Shown here: positions 18,265 to 26,356 of the stretch, in pieces | How positions within the stretch are numbered: position 1 is the stretch's first letter | Layout: each line of letters starts with the position of its first letter | DNA from: Leptospira limi | GTDB lineage: Bacteria > Spirochaetota > Leptospiria > Leptospirales > Leptospiraceae | Assembly: GCF_026151395.1 (NCBI RefSeq) | Contig: NZ_JAMQPV010000002.1 | Location: 186,001-250,000, forward strand | DNA length: 64,000 nt | Direction of reading: 5' to 3' | The notes under the pieces: model-generated | What the model was told of the DNA's origin: nothing | Database searches by the model: none | The model's input: only the letters and a program-made list of their open reading frames with translations | Translations under genes and position numbers: made by a program

Positions 18265-19695
18265 ATGCTCTTTAACTCAGTTCATTATTTAATCTTCGCA
18301 CCAGTAGTCATATTCATTTATTTCCTAATTCCAAAACGATTCCAAGGATTATGGTTATTCATTGTTAGTTTGTATTTTTATGCAATTTTCAGAATTCCAT
18401 TTCTCATTTTACTCGTTTTCTCTTTTGTCATCACAAAACTTGCAGTCGATTATATGGAGGAAACCCAATCAAAAAATAAAAAGATTTTTTGGTTAAACGT
18501 AGCGGTTTGGAGTAATTTAAGTTTATTGTTTGTATTTAAGTATTTAGATTTCTCAATCACAGTCTGGAACCAAACTTTTTCCTTCACTCCCTGTGATCCT
18601 GAGTTTGTTCAAAAATCCGGAATTTTACTTCCCATGGGGATTAGTTTTTTCACCCTCCAAGCTGTTTCGTATGCGGTAGATGTTTACAAAGGTGTTGTAG
18701 AAAGAGCTAAATCCATTTTCCACTTTGGTCTTTTTTTGTCATTTTTCCCACAACTTGTGGCAGGACCTATCTTACGCGCAAGTGATGTATTACATCAATT
18801 TTTAGATTCTAAGGACTTCACAAAAGACAATCTAAAACATGGATTAAAACAACTCTTTTGGGGAATCTTTAAAAAAACATTCATTGCAGATCCTGTATCG
18901 TATGTGATCGATCCTATCTATGCAAATCCAACGGAATACAATTGGATTGCGATGTGGATTGCAGCCTTTTTATTCGCAGTTCAAATTTATTGTGATTTTT
19001 CAGGTTACTCAGATATTGCAATTGGTACGGCAAGAATTCTTGGCTTTCATATTCCCAAAAACTTTGACCGACCTTTTTTATCGGGTACACTTAGTGAACT
19101 TTGGAGAAGATGGCATATCTCGTTTAGTTCCTGGCTGAGAGATTATGTATACATTACGTTAGGTGGTAACCGTAGAGGTGAAATTTTAGCTTATGTCAAT
19201 TTATTCATTACTACATTTGTTTCTGGAATTTGGCACGGTGCGGATTGGACTTTTGTGTTTTGGGGCACTCTCCACTCCACAATGATGGTGGTTGAAAAAT
19301 TTGTTTTTAAATTTGAAACTATGCGTACTGCCTGGAACAAAGTCCCTAGATACATCCAACCAATTTACCCAGTGGGTGTTTTTGTATTGTCTTGTTTTTT
19401 CTTTCGTGCGAAAGCAACTCCAGAAGTCCCCACAGGAATGGGTATCACCAATATTATGTTAGAACGAGCGTTTACAGGCGCGGTTGGCCAATTCCCTCAA
19501 ATGAGTCTCAGCTTGGTTGTGTTAGTTGGATTTTTATTCTTTATTGATATCATGCAAGATAAGAAAGAAGATCGATTTGCATTTATCACAGACAATTTGT
19601 ACTTTTTAGTCCCAACTTGCATATTGCTCTATGTGACATCGTTTATCATTTATAGCGTAACAGTTTCCAGTCCATTTTTATACTTCCAATTCTAA
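18265..19695 (+). CDS. MBOAT-family membrane O-acyltransferase (AlgI/DltB-like)
   Basis: 476 residues, the usual AlgI/DltB length, with about 10-12 membrane helices. Diagnostic segments are LFNSVHYLIFAP at the start, the cytoplasmic loop LWRRWHISFSSWLRDYVY, and SGIWHGADWTFVFWG with the catalytic His. It moves acyl groups (often acetyl or other short chains) across the inner membrane for O-acylation of extracytoplasmic carbohydrates. One base separates it from the preceding SGNH gene. It is the last gene of the cassette; a bidirectional hairpin terminator follows five bases after the stop. Confidence 0.92.
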   Translation: MLFNSVHYLIFAPVVIFIYFLIPKRFQGLWLFIVSLYFYAIFRIPFLILLVFSFVITKLAVDYMEETQSKNKKIFWLNVAVWSNLSLLFVFKYLDFSITVWNQTFSFTPCDPEFVQKSGILLPMGISFFTLQAVSYAVDVYKGVVERAKSIFHFGLFLSFFPQLVAGPILRASDVLHQFLDSKDFTKDNLKHGLKQLFWGIFKKTFIADPVSYVIDPIYANPTEYNWIAMWIAAFLFAVQIYCDFSGYSDIAIGTARILGFHIPKNFDRPFLSGTLSELWRRWHISFSSWLRDYVYITLGGNRRGEILAYVNLFITTFVSGIWHGADWTFVFWGTLHSTMMVVEKFVFKFETMRTAWNKVPRYIQPIYPVGVFVLSCFFFRAKATPEVPTGMGITNIMLERAFTGAVGQFPQMSLSLVVLVGFLFFIDIMQDKKEDRFAFITDNLYFLVPTCILLYVTSFIIYSVTVSSPFLYFQF

Positions 19696-19699
19696 AAAG

Positions 19700-19724
19700 A
19701 AAAACCGGCTTTCACCGGTTTTTT
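19700..19724. terminator. Bidirectional rho-independent terminator
   Basis: AAAAACCGG - CTTTCA - CCGGTTTTT forms a 9-bp stem with a six-base loop and a T-run on the plus strand; an A-run on the left gives a T-run when read from the minus strand. It lies between the convergent MBOAT gene and lemA and should stop both. Confidence 0.88.
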
Positions 19725-19762
19725 CTCACACAAATCTAGTTTGTAATGATTTGGTCTAAGAA

Positions 19763-20359
19763 TTAGAATTCAACTTTCGGGGCATTTTCTATCGTCTTTT
19801 GGTCTTCGACAGTGAATGTTGCTTTTGATTCATATCCAAATGCTTTTGCAGTTAAAACTGCAGGGAATTGACGAATATAAACATTAAACTCTTTTGTAGC
19901 TTTAATGAATCGGTTCCTTGCAACAGTGATACGATTTTCAGTTCCTTCTAGTTGTGCCATCAGGTCTGAAAAATGTTGGTCTGATTTTAACTGTGGATAG
20001 TTTTCTTGGATCATAAGGAGTCTAGACAATGCAGAACCCAGTTGTCCTTGTGCTTGGTCAAATTGTTTTAAACTTTCAGGATTGTTAACAAGTTCAGGAG
20101 TCGCTTGGATGGATCCAATTTTTGCTCTTGCTTCGGCAATCCCTTTCATGATATCTTTTTCTTGGTTTGCAAAACCCTTCACTGCAGAAACTAAATTGGG
20201 AACTAAATCAGCTCTTCTTTTGTATTGGTTGAGCACTTCTGCCCAAGAAGCCGAAACTTCTTCATCCAACTCTTGGATTCGATTGTAACCACAATTGGTG
20301 AATAAAGTTGTCATGAGGGAAAATAGAATGATGGTTCGAAACAGTTTTGTCATGGTCAT
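19763..20359 (-). CDS. lemA: LemA family lipoprotein
   Basis: 198 residues, normal LemA length. The family core is clear: NRIQELDEEVSASWAEVLNQ, QYKRRADLVPNLV, VKGFANQEKDIM, and the C-terminal RFIKATKEFNVYIRQFP. LemA proteins are helical and membrane-associated, of uncertain role. Here the N-terminus ends in LFTNC (Cys23), a spirochaete-style lipobox, so this copy should be lipid-anchored instead of held by a transmembrane helix. Start at 20359 is backed by AGGT upstream; a second in-frame ATG lies at 20353. It appears to be a single-gene unit. Confidence 0.9.
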   Translation of the reverse strand: MTMTKLFRTIILFSLMTTLFTNCGYNRIQELDEEVSASWAEVLNQYKRRADLVPNLVSAVKGFANQEKDIMKGIAEARAKIGSIQATPELVNNPESLKQFDQAQGQLGSALSRLLMIQENYPQLKSDQHFSDLMAQLEGTENRITVARNRFIKATKEFNVYIRQFPAVLTAKAFGYESKATFTVEDQKTIENAPKVEF

Positions 20360-20407
20360 TGTATACCTAACCTTTAGTCGGTCTGCAACACCAATTTGTC
20401 AAAAAAA

Positions 20408-21565
20408 TTAGTACCGAAATGGTTTTATTGCCTTGTTCCAAACTGTTTCGTTTTCTTCCAAATACCTTTCTAGGTCAGAATCGGAATGTTTTCCGTGCAG
20501 ATAGTCAAGTAAATAGGAATCACCAGCAAGAAGTTCAATGGCTGGTCTGTCCGATCGAAACTCATACACTCCTTTTAAAAACTCAAATTGTTTTGGAAAC
20601 AATTCATGCACTTGTTTTAAAAAATACAAGGTGAAGTACAATGAATGGAATTGTTTGGGTTTCAAAACCATTAATTGGTAACCCTCACAAATGATTCCCG
20701 CATATTTATGAAATGTAGGCAAAAAACGTAAATTACGTAATAAAAACCTACCTTTTTGGTGGGATAACAATCGTTTATCCAATTCTAACTTTTCTTTGCC
20801 CAATAGATAAGGTGCACCAAATGTTTCGAATGGTTTTGTTGTGCCTCTTCCTTCCGATAAGTTTGTTCCCTCTAATAAACACATACCTGGATACACATAA
20901 CAAGTGTTTTGTGTTGGAATATTGGGGGATGGAGGAACCCATTCAAACGATGTAACCTTCGTTGGGTGGAAAACACCAACAGGAACAACTACTACATCAA
21001 CATTCAAATGAAACGTTTCATTATAATATGTCAATAAACCTCCTGGTGTGAGACCATGGCGGTGGAGGACTGATTTGACACCTACAAACGATTGGTAAGT
21101 TTCCTGTAAGGGACTTCCTTCCACTTTTGTACCAATTGGATTGGGACAATCGATTACTAAAAAGACTGGTGATTTACCAGTTTCTTTTTTTAATTTAGAA
21201 AGTTCTTCTAAGATATAATAGGCAGTCGTTAAAAATGTATAATAACGTGAACCAACATCTTTAATATCGATGATCACTACATCTAAATTTTTCAAACTCT
21301 CTTTCGGTGGGACTAAACTACTCTCTTCCTTACCATACAAATTTACAATTTGCATGTCTCCAAAAAGATAAGACAACTCATCTCCACTTACTTGGTCTTG
21401 TAACTCAGCAAACAATCCGTGTTCGGGCAAAAAGATAGTTTTTAAATTGAAGATTTCAGAATAGGTTTGGAAATGATACTTTCCGAGATAACCAAAGGCA
21501 CTTTGATTCGTTAAAATGCCCGCCTGACAACCATTTAACTTTTGTATATTCTTCAGAAACTTCAT
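20408..21565 (-). CDS. DUF1343 / NamZ-type exo-N-acetylmuramidase-like protein
   Basis: 385 residues from ATG 21565, which overlaps the tyrA stop as ATGA; a TTG at 21610 inside tyrA is less likely. Family hallmarks are GILTNQSAFG, IFLPEHGLFAE, IDIKDVGSRYYTF, FLVIDCPNPIG, HRHGLTPGGLLTYYNE and EGTNLSEGRGTTKPFE. Bacteroidetes and Bacillus members of PF07075 (NamZ) cleave terminal MurNAc from peptidoglycan fragments. Most NamZ proteins are exported, but this one shows no signal peptide from this start, so a cytoplasmic wall-recycling role is possible. It is the last gene of the long minus-strand string. Confidence 0.85.
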   Translation of the reverse strand: MKFLKNIQKLNGCQAGILTNQSAFGYLGKYHFQTYSEIFNLKTIFLPEHGLFAELQDQVSGDELSYLFGDMQIVNLYGKEESSLVPPKESLKNLDVVIIDIKDVGSRYYTFLTTAYYILEELSKLKKETGKSPVFLVIDCPNPIGTKVEGSPLQETYQSFVGVKSVLHRHGLTPGGLLTYYNETFHLNVDVVVVPVGVFHPTKVTSFEWVPPSPNIPTQNTCYVYPGMCLLEGTNLSEGRGTTKPFETFGAPYLLGKEKLELDKRLLSHQKGRFLLRNLRFLPTFHKYAGIICEGYQLMVLKPKQFHSLYFTLYFLKQVHELFPKQFEFLKGVYEFRSDRPAIELLAGDSYLLDYLHGKHSDSDLERYLEENETVWNKAIKPFRY

Positions 21566-22455
21566 TTGTTTTTTTGAATTGTTTCTTTTTTCTCGAGTGC
21601 TGATTCCCAAATGGAAATCATTTTGGATTCATCTAGTCCAACATCATCTAAAAATAAATTTCTAAATTCTGTAAGTTGGGAAATGAATTGATCAATTGAA
21701 TCGATGAGAAAGGATTGATTCTCTTTAAAAATAGAAACCCACATCTCCGCATTTGAGCCCGCTATCCTCGACATATCACGAAACCCCCCACCTGTAATTG
21801 GTTTTCGGATTGAATTTACTTGGTCCATCGTTGTTTGATTTTTACCAGCAACATTCACAAGGATTGTCGAAATCACATGTGGCAAATGAGAAACATATGC
21901 CAAAGTTTCATCATGGACCTTTGCATCCATTTGAATGGTCCACGAACCTATCAATTCCCAAAATTGTTTCACAAAATCAAAGCTTGTTTGGCTCGCCAAT
22001 GTAGGTTTTGTTAAAATACAAAGTTTATCAACATACAAACTTGGCACTGCAGCTTCCGGTCCAGTTTGTTCAGATCCACACATTGGATGTGTTGAAATAT
22101 AATTGTGTTCGTTATCACCAAAATGACTATTCACAAGATCAACAATTGACTGTTTGGTGGATCCCAAATCAATATAAATTGTCTTTCCTGATTTTGGTAA
22201 ACTGGGAATGAGTTTCAGTACAGTTGCAACAGGTGTACTGAATACAACTAAATCAAAATATTCCCATTCAATCTTTGGATTTTCTTCTAATGTGAATACA
22301 TGATTTGCCAATTTTTTCGAAAGGATTGTTGTTTTACTTTTTTTAGAACGAACAACCGCACTAATTTCTGCATTTGGATACTTTTCTCGAATGGCAAGAG
22401 ACAAAGATCCACCCATAAGCCCCATTCCATAAATGAGGATACGATCAAGTTTCAT
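21562..22455 (-). CDS. tyrA: Prephenate dehydrogenase
   Basis: Oxidatively decarboxylates prephenate to 4-hydroxyphenylpyruvate in tyrosine synthesis. 297 residues, the length of the single-domain enzyme. The Rossmann motif is IYGMGLMGGSL (8-18); ISTHPMCGSEQTGPEAA contains the catalytic His, and LPHVISTILV the substrate-binding segment. No ACT domain is attached, so feedback control would have to come from elsewhere. It overlaps pheA upstream and namZ-like downstream by 4 bases each (ATGA), giving one coupled aromatic unit. Confidence 0.93.
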   Translation of the reverse strand: MKLDRILIYGMGLMGGSLSLAIREKYPNAEISAVVRSKKSKTTILSKKLANHVFTLEENPKIEWEYFDLVVFSTPVATVLKLIPSLPKSGKTIYIDLGSTKQSIVDLVNSHFGDNEHNYISTHPMCGSEQTGPEAAVPSLYVDKLCILTKPTLASQTSFDFVKQFWELIGSWTIQMDAKVHDETLAYVSHLPHVISTILVNVAGKNQTTMDQVNSIRKPITGGGFRDMSRIAGSNAEMWVSIFKENQSFLIDSIDQFISQLTEFRNLFLDDVGLDESKMISIWESALEKKETIQKNK

Positions 22456-23543
22456 GTCGGGAAAGATCCTGCGGTAGGATATGATCCAAGCAGTTTAAAG
22501 ATTGTACATTGAGATTTTACTGTTTCGAGTAGAGACTTAATTTTTGGATCTGCTTTGTGACCAAGAAAATCGATGAAAAAATGATACTCCCATAAATTTC
22601 GTTTGAGTGGTCTAGATTCAATTTTTGTTAAATTCACGGAAGCATCATGAAAGGTTTTGAGTATTTGAAATAAAGAACCTGTTTGGTTAGGAATGGAAAA
22701 AACAATCGAAGTTTTATCTTCTTTTGTCACGGGTGATTCTGTTTTCCCTATGACTAAAAACCTTGTGGTATTTCCTGAATAATCTTCAATCCCTTCCGCG
22801 ATCACGTTTAGTTTGTAAATTTCTCCCGCAATTTTGGATGCAATGGCAAGGCCATCTTTTCGTTCTGATACTAATTTTGCTGCCATGGCAGTGGAAGAAG
22901 TATCCACAACTTCCGCATTGGGTAAGTTAGCTGAAATCCAATTCCGACATTGTTCATTTCCAATTCGGATCCCATAAATTCGTTTCACTGCAGCAAGGTC
23001 AGTTTCAAAACCTAATAATGAAAAAGAAATCCTTTGGTAAAGTTCCGAATACACGGTGAGGTCTGTTTCAAGAAACATATCCAAAGTGGAACTCACTTGT
23101 CCTTCTGTTGAATTTTCAACAGGGACAACACCATAATCTAATTTTTCTTCTTCCACCATTCGGAATACGTCGGGAATCGAAGTCTGTGGAACCGCTTCAA
23201 TTGATGTCCCAAATTTGGAACGTAAAGCGGAATGAGAAAAACTTCCTTCTGGACCTAAAAAACCAATCTTTAACGGGTGTTCTAAGGCAATCGTTCCAGA
23301 CATCATCTCCCGGTAAATGGCTCGTATCACAGAAGCAGGTAAAGGGCCTTTCGAAAGTTGTGTGACTTTTTCATATACATCTTTTTCACGATCAGGTCGG
23401 TAAATGGGACCACCCGATTCTTTTTTCACACGGCCAATCTCTTGTGCAAACCCTGCTCTTTTTTGGATGAGATCAATGATTTGAGTGTCCAGTGAGTCAA
23501 TACCAGAACGGAGTTTTTTTAATTCTTCTTCTGCATTACTCAT
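22452..23543 (-). CDS. pheA: Bifunctional chorismate mutase-prephenate dehydratase
   Basis: 363 residues in the P-protein order. Residues 5-85 are an AroQ-type chorismate mutase (RSGIDSLDTQIIDLI, GPIYRPDREKDVY). Residues 92-270 are prephenate dehydratase (IGFLGPEGSFSHSA, VPVENSTEGQVSSTLD, and the catalytic GNTTRFLVIG). Residues about 280-355 are an ACT domain (GSLFQILKTF, KIESRPLKRNLWEYHFFID) for Phe feedback inhibition. It makes phenylpyruvate for phenylalanine. The start overlaps the 3' end of scpB by 8 bases. Confidence 0.96.
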   Translation of the reverse strand: MSNAEEELKKLRSGIDSLDTQIIDLIQKRAGFAQEIGRVKKESGGPIYRPDREKDVYEKVTQLSKGPLPASVIRAIYREMMSGTIALEHPLKIGFLGPEGSFSHSALRSKFGTSIEAVPQTSIPDVFRMVEEEKLDYGVVPVENSTEGQVSSTLDMFLETDLTVYSELYQRISFSLLGFETDLAAVKRIYGIRIGNEQCRNWISANLPNAEVVDTSSTAMAAKLVSERKDGLAIASKIAGEIYKLNVIAEGIEDYSGNTTRFLVIGKTESPVTKEDKTSIVFSIPNQTGSLFQILKTFHDASVNLTKIESRPLKRNLWEYHFFIDFLGHKADPKIKSLLETVKSQCTIFKLLGSYPTAGSFPT

Positions 23544-24174
23544 TTGGATTCTCTTCTTTTAATTCTTCTGGTAACGAATCCAAATCAAAATCAGGATTCA
23601 TTTCAGTTTCATCGGTTACAATGATAGACTCAGGTGTAAAATCTTCAAATTTGAGTTCTTTGACTTCCACTGGTGTTGGAAGGTCTGTTAGTTTACTCAA
23701 ACCAAAATGTAATAAAAATTCGTTTGTGGTACCGTATAAAGTGGGTCTACCTGGAACTTCTTTTTGTCCGACAGCTTTCACCAATTTTTTGGACATGAGA
23801 CTTGCCACCATGGCCCTTGATGAAACTCCACGAATCTCATCTAACTCAGTCAAGGTGATTGGTTGTTTGTAAGCAATGATGGCAAGAGTGTCGAGTGTTC
23901 CCCGAGAAAGAGTTTCCCTTTTTTTATCTTTAAAAATATGAGATAGAATTTCGCTGTATTTTTGATTTGTAATGAATTGGTATCCACCAGCGATTTCTCT
24001 GAGTAAAAAACCACCTTCTCTTTCTTGGTAATCAAGAATCAATTCATCTAAAAGTTCTCTTGCTTCTGTTTTTTCAATTCCACAAGACTTAGCCAGTGCA
24101 GATAATTTGATTGGATCTGAAGATAAAAAGAGAAGTGCCTCAAGAAGGCCCTTTGTATAGTTTCTTTCTTCCAA
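23536..24174 (-). CDS. scpB: Segregation and condensation protein B
   Basis: 212 residues. Winged-helix features of ScpB are clear: LLEALLFLSSDPI, GYQFITNQKYSE, RGTLDTLAIIAYKQPITLTELDEIRGV, and GRPTLYGTTNEFLLHFGL. It joins ScpA and SMC in the condensin complex that compacts and segregates the chromosome. No in-frame ATG exists near the N-terminus; the best start is TTG at 24174, six bases after the scpA stop and in the same frame. The last 30 residues are acidic and probably disordered. Confidence 0.93.
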   Translation of the reverse strand: MEERNYTKGLLEALLFLSSDPIKLSALAKSCGIEKTEARELLDELILDYQEREGGFLLREIAGGYQFITNQKYSEILSHIFKDKKRETLSRGTLDTLAIIAYKQPITLTELDEIRGVSSRAMVASLMSKKLVKAVGQKEVPGRPTLYGTTNEFLLHFGLSKLTDLPTPVEVKELKFEDFTPESIIVTDETEMNPDFDLDSLPEELKEENPNE

Positions 24175-24180
24175 ATTGAT

Positions 24181-24924
24181 CTAAACCTTGACTATTTTGA
24201 TTTCTCCGAAAACTGCATGTTGGATCACTTTGCAAACTCGGATTTTAACAACTTCTAATACAGCAAGGAAGGCTGCGACGATTTCTTTTTTTTCTGGTTT
24301 GTCATTTTCAAACAAATCCATGAAGTGAATTTCGCCAGTTTTTTCAAGGAGATTTTGCAGGTATGCCATTTTGTCTTCGACCGAATATTGGGATACCCCT
24401 TCGTAAATTGGTATTTGTTCTTCGGCTTCATTGGAACTTTCTTGTTCCAAGATAGAATTGAAGGCAGAAATGAGATCAACAAGACTCACATCCAACCAAT
24501 TTTCGGTCTCATCCAAAACTTGGTTTGTTTCCCGCGTGAACATACCTGCGGTCAATCTGTCCAATTCTGCTAATCGTTGTCCCGCCATTTGGAATTTTTT
24601 GTGTTCCAAAAGTTTGTCCACAAGTTCCTTAGGAAGGGGTGGGTCATAGTCTTCTTCTTCAAAACCAGGGTCTGGAAGTAGAGCTTTGGATTTCAGGTAT
24701 ACCAAATGGGATGCCATCACAGCAAACTCGGAAGTGAGCTCAATGGACAAGGATTGACTCGTTCTCAAAAATTGAATGAAATCAGATGTGATACGCGAAA
24801 GGGAGACTTCAAAGATATCCACCTTATAACTATCAATCAGAGACCATAAAACCGTCAAAGGTCCTTCAGTCAATCCACCGTCCTGGTTTTGCCACCGGAC
24901 GATAAACTCCGGGGTTTGGGACAT
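24181..24924 (-). CDS. scpA: Segregation and condensation protein A
   Basis: 247 residues, normal length. The N-terminal helical domain (EGPLTVLWSLIDSYKVDIFEV, FAVMASHLVYLKSKALLP) binds the SMC neck and the C-terminal winged helix (EKKEIVAAFLAVLEVVKIRVC) binds the SMC head. The kleisin bridges SMC heads. Its ATG directly abuts the cheY stop, and scpB follows in frame after a single TAG. Placement of scpAB behind chemotaxis genes suggests only shared transcription. Confidence 0.95.
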   Translation of the reverse strand: MSQTPEFIVRWQNQDGGLTEGPLTVLWSLIDSYKVDIFEVSLSRITSDFIQFLRTSQSLSIELTSEFAVMASHLVYLKSKALLPDPGFEEEDYDPPLPKELVDKLLEHKKFQMAGQRLAELDRLTAGMFTRETNQVLDETENWLDVSLVDLISAFNSILEQESSNEAEEQIPIYEGVSQYSVEDKMAYLQNLLEKTGEIHFMDLFENDKPEKKEIVAAFLAVLEVVKIRVCKVIQHAVFGEIKIVKV

Positions 24925-25287
24925 TTATAAACCTAATGCTTTTGCGGCAGCTTGTTGCAATCTTTCAGGAGGGAAAGGTTTCACAACAAAATCCTTCACA
25001 CCCATTTTGATTGCCTTTGCTAAAAGGTCTTCTTGTCCAAGTGCCGTAACCATAATGATTTTAGCAGAAGCATCAAATTTGATAATCTCTTTTGTTGCTT
25101 CAATCCCATCCTTTTCGCGCATGGTAATGTCCATGGTGACTAAGTCCGGCTTGAGATTTTTATACTGCTCAACCGCAATGTTACCATTTTCTGCTTCACC
25201 AACGATTTCGTGACCTGCTCCAACTAACGCATCTTTAACGAGCGTTCTCATGAATTTTGCATCATCTACAACCAAAATTCTTGCCAT
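24925..25287 (-). CDS. cheY: Chemotaxis response regulator CheY
   Basis: 120 residues, a single receiver domain. All functional residues are present: acidic pocket Asp8-Asp9, phosphoacceptor Asp53 (VTMDITM), Thr81 (MVTALG) and Lys103 (VVKPFPP). Phospho-CheY binds the flagellar switch and changes rotation of the periplasmic flagella. It follows cheB after one base and is the last che gene before scpA. Confidence 0.95.
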   Translation of the reverse strand: MARILVVDDAKFMRTLVKDALVGAGHEIVGEAENGNIAVEQYKNLKPDLVTMDITMREKDGIEATKEIIKFDASAKIIMVTALGQEDLLAKAIKMGVKDFVVKPFPPERLQQAAAKALGL

Positions 25288-25288
25288 G

Positions 25289-26356
25289 TTAATTCCCTCT
25301 CGACTTTAATAATTCAATCATTTTTGGTACTAATTCGTCCACTGGGAGAACAAAATCAATTCCCCCAAGTTCTACAGCCACACGGTTCATTCCATACACA
25401 ACAGAAGTTGCTTCATTCTGCGCCAAAGTAATACCACCTTTCGCGTGTATGTTGGAAATGGCATGTGATCCATCTTTACCCATACCTGTCATGATCATGG
25501 ATAATAAATGATCGCCTCCATATGTTTCCACCAAACTATCAAATAATACTTCAATGGAAGGTCTATGTCCATTCACTTGTTCTGAATGTGTAAGCTCTAT
25601 GAAACGATCTTTTCCTTTTGAAACTACCTTCATTTGGTAGTCACCAGGGGCAATGTAAGCGGTTCCTGCTTGCACCAAATCACCCTGTTCTGCTTCTTTC
25701 ACATGTATTTTAGACAAAGAATTTAACCTGTCTGCAAAAGCTTTTGTAAATCCTGCTGGCATATGTTGCACAACAAAAATGGGCTTTGCAAAATCAGCTG
25801 GAATTCCTGCAAAAACGGTTTGTAACGCTTTTGGTCCCCCCGTGGAGGTTCCAATTCCGATAGCATCTACTTGGATCGGTTTTTGAAAACTTTTATTTAA
25901 TTGCCGTTCGGTCCGTTCAGGGCGGGAAATGGGCTCCGGACTAACAAGTTTTGAATCCGAAAACCCTTTGATTTTGAGAGATAAAACAGCTGCTATGTCT
26001 TCTGGCGAAAACTGATTTCCACTCGAAGGTTTTGGGATAAAATCAACTGCTCCGAGTTCCAGTGCCTTAAAGGTAGCATCGGCACCATGTTGCGTAAGAA
26101 CCGACAACATGATCACATGGCTCGGAAGTTTTTTCTTTTTGATTTCAGCGAGAGCCGTTAATCCATCCATGATGGGCATCTCGATGTCCAAAACGATAAA
26201 ATCTGGTTTTAACTTCTCAGCAAGATCGATGCAGTCCATCCCTGTTTTGCCAGTGGCAATCACAGAAACTTCCTCTTTTTTAGTGAGCGCATCACTTAAA
26301 ATATTTCTCACAAGAAGTGAGTCATCAATGATCACAACGGTCGGTTTTTTGTTCAT
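25289..26356 (-). CDS. cheB: Chemotaxis protein-glutamate methylesterase CheB
   Basis: 355 residues: receiver domain (1-115, acids Asp11-Asp12, phosphoacceptor Asp57, Lys109) joined by a linker to the methylesterase (about 162-352). The catalytic triad is visible as Ser171 (GTSTGGPKAL), His198 (VVQHMPAGFT) and Asp295 (MTGMGKDGSHA). It removes methyl groups from chemoreceptors and deamidates glutamines when phosphorylated by CheA. Start overlaps the cheA stop (ATGA). No cheR is present in the window. Confidence 0.96.
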   Translation of the reverse strand: MNKKPTVVIIDDSLLVRNILSDALTKKEEVSVIATGKTGMDCIDLAEKLKPDFIVLDIEMPIMDGLTALAEIKKKKLPSHVIMLSVLTQHGADATFKALELGAVDFIPKPSSGNQFSPEDIAAVLSLKIKGFSDSKLVSPEPISRPERTERQLNKSFQKPIQVDAIGIGTSTGGPKALQTVFAGIPADFAKPIFVVQHMPAGFTKAFADRLNSLSKIHVKEAEQGDLVQAGTAYIAPGDYQMKVVSKGKDRFIELTHSEQVNGHRPSIEVLFDSLVETYGGDHLLSMIMTGMGKDGSHAISNIHAKGGITLAQNEATSVVYGMNRVAVELGGIDFVLPVDELVPKMIELLKSRGN

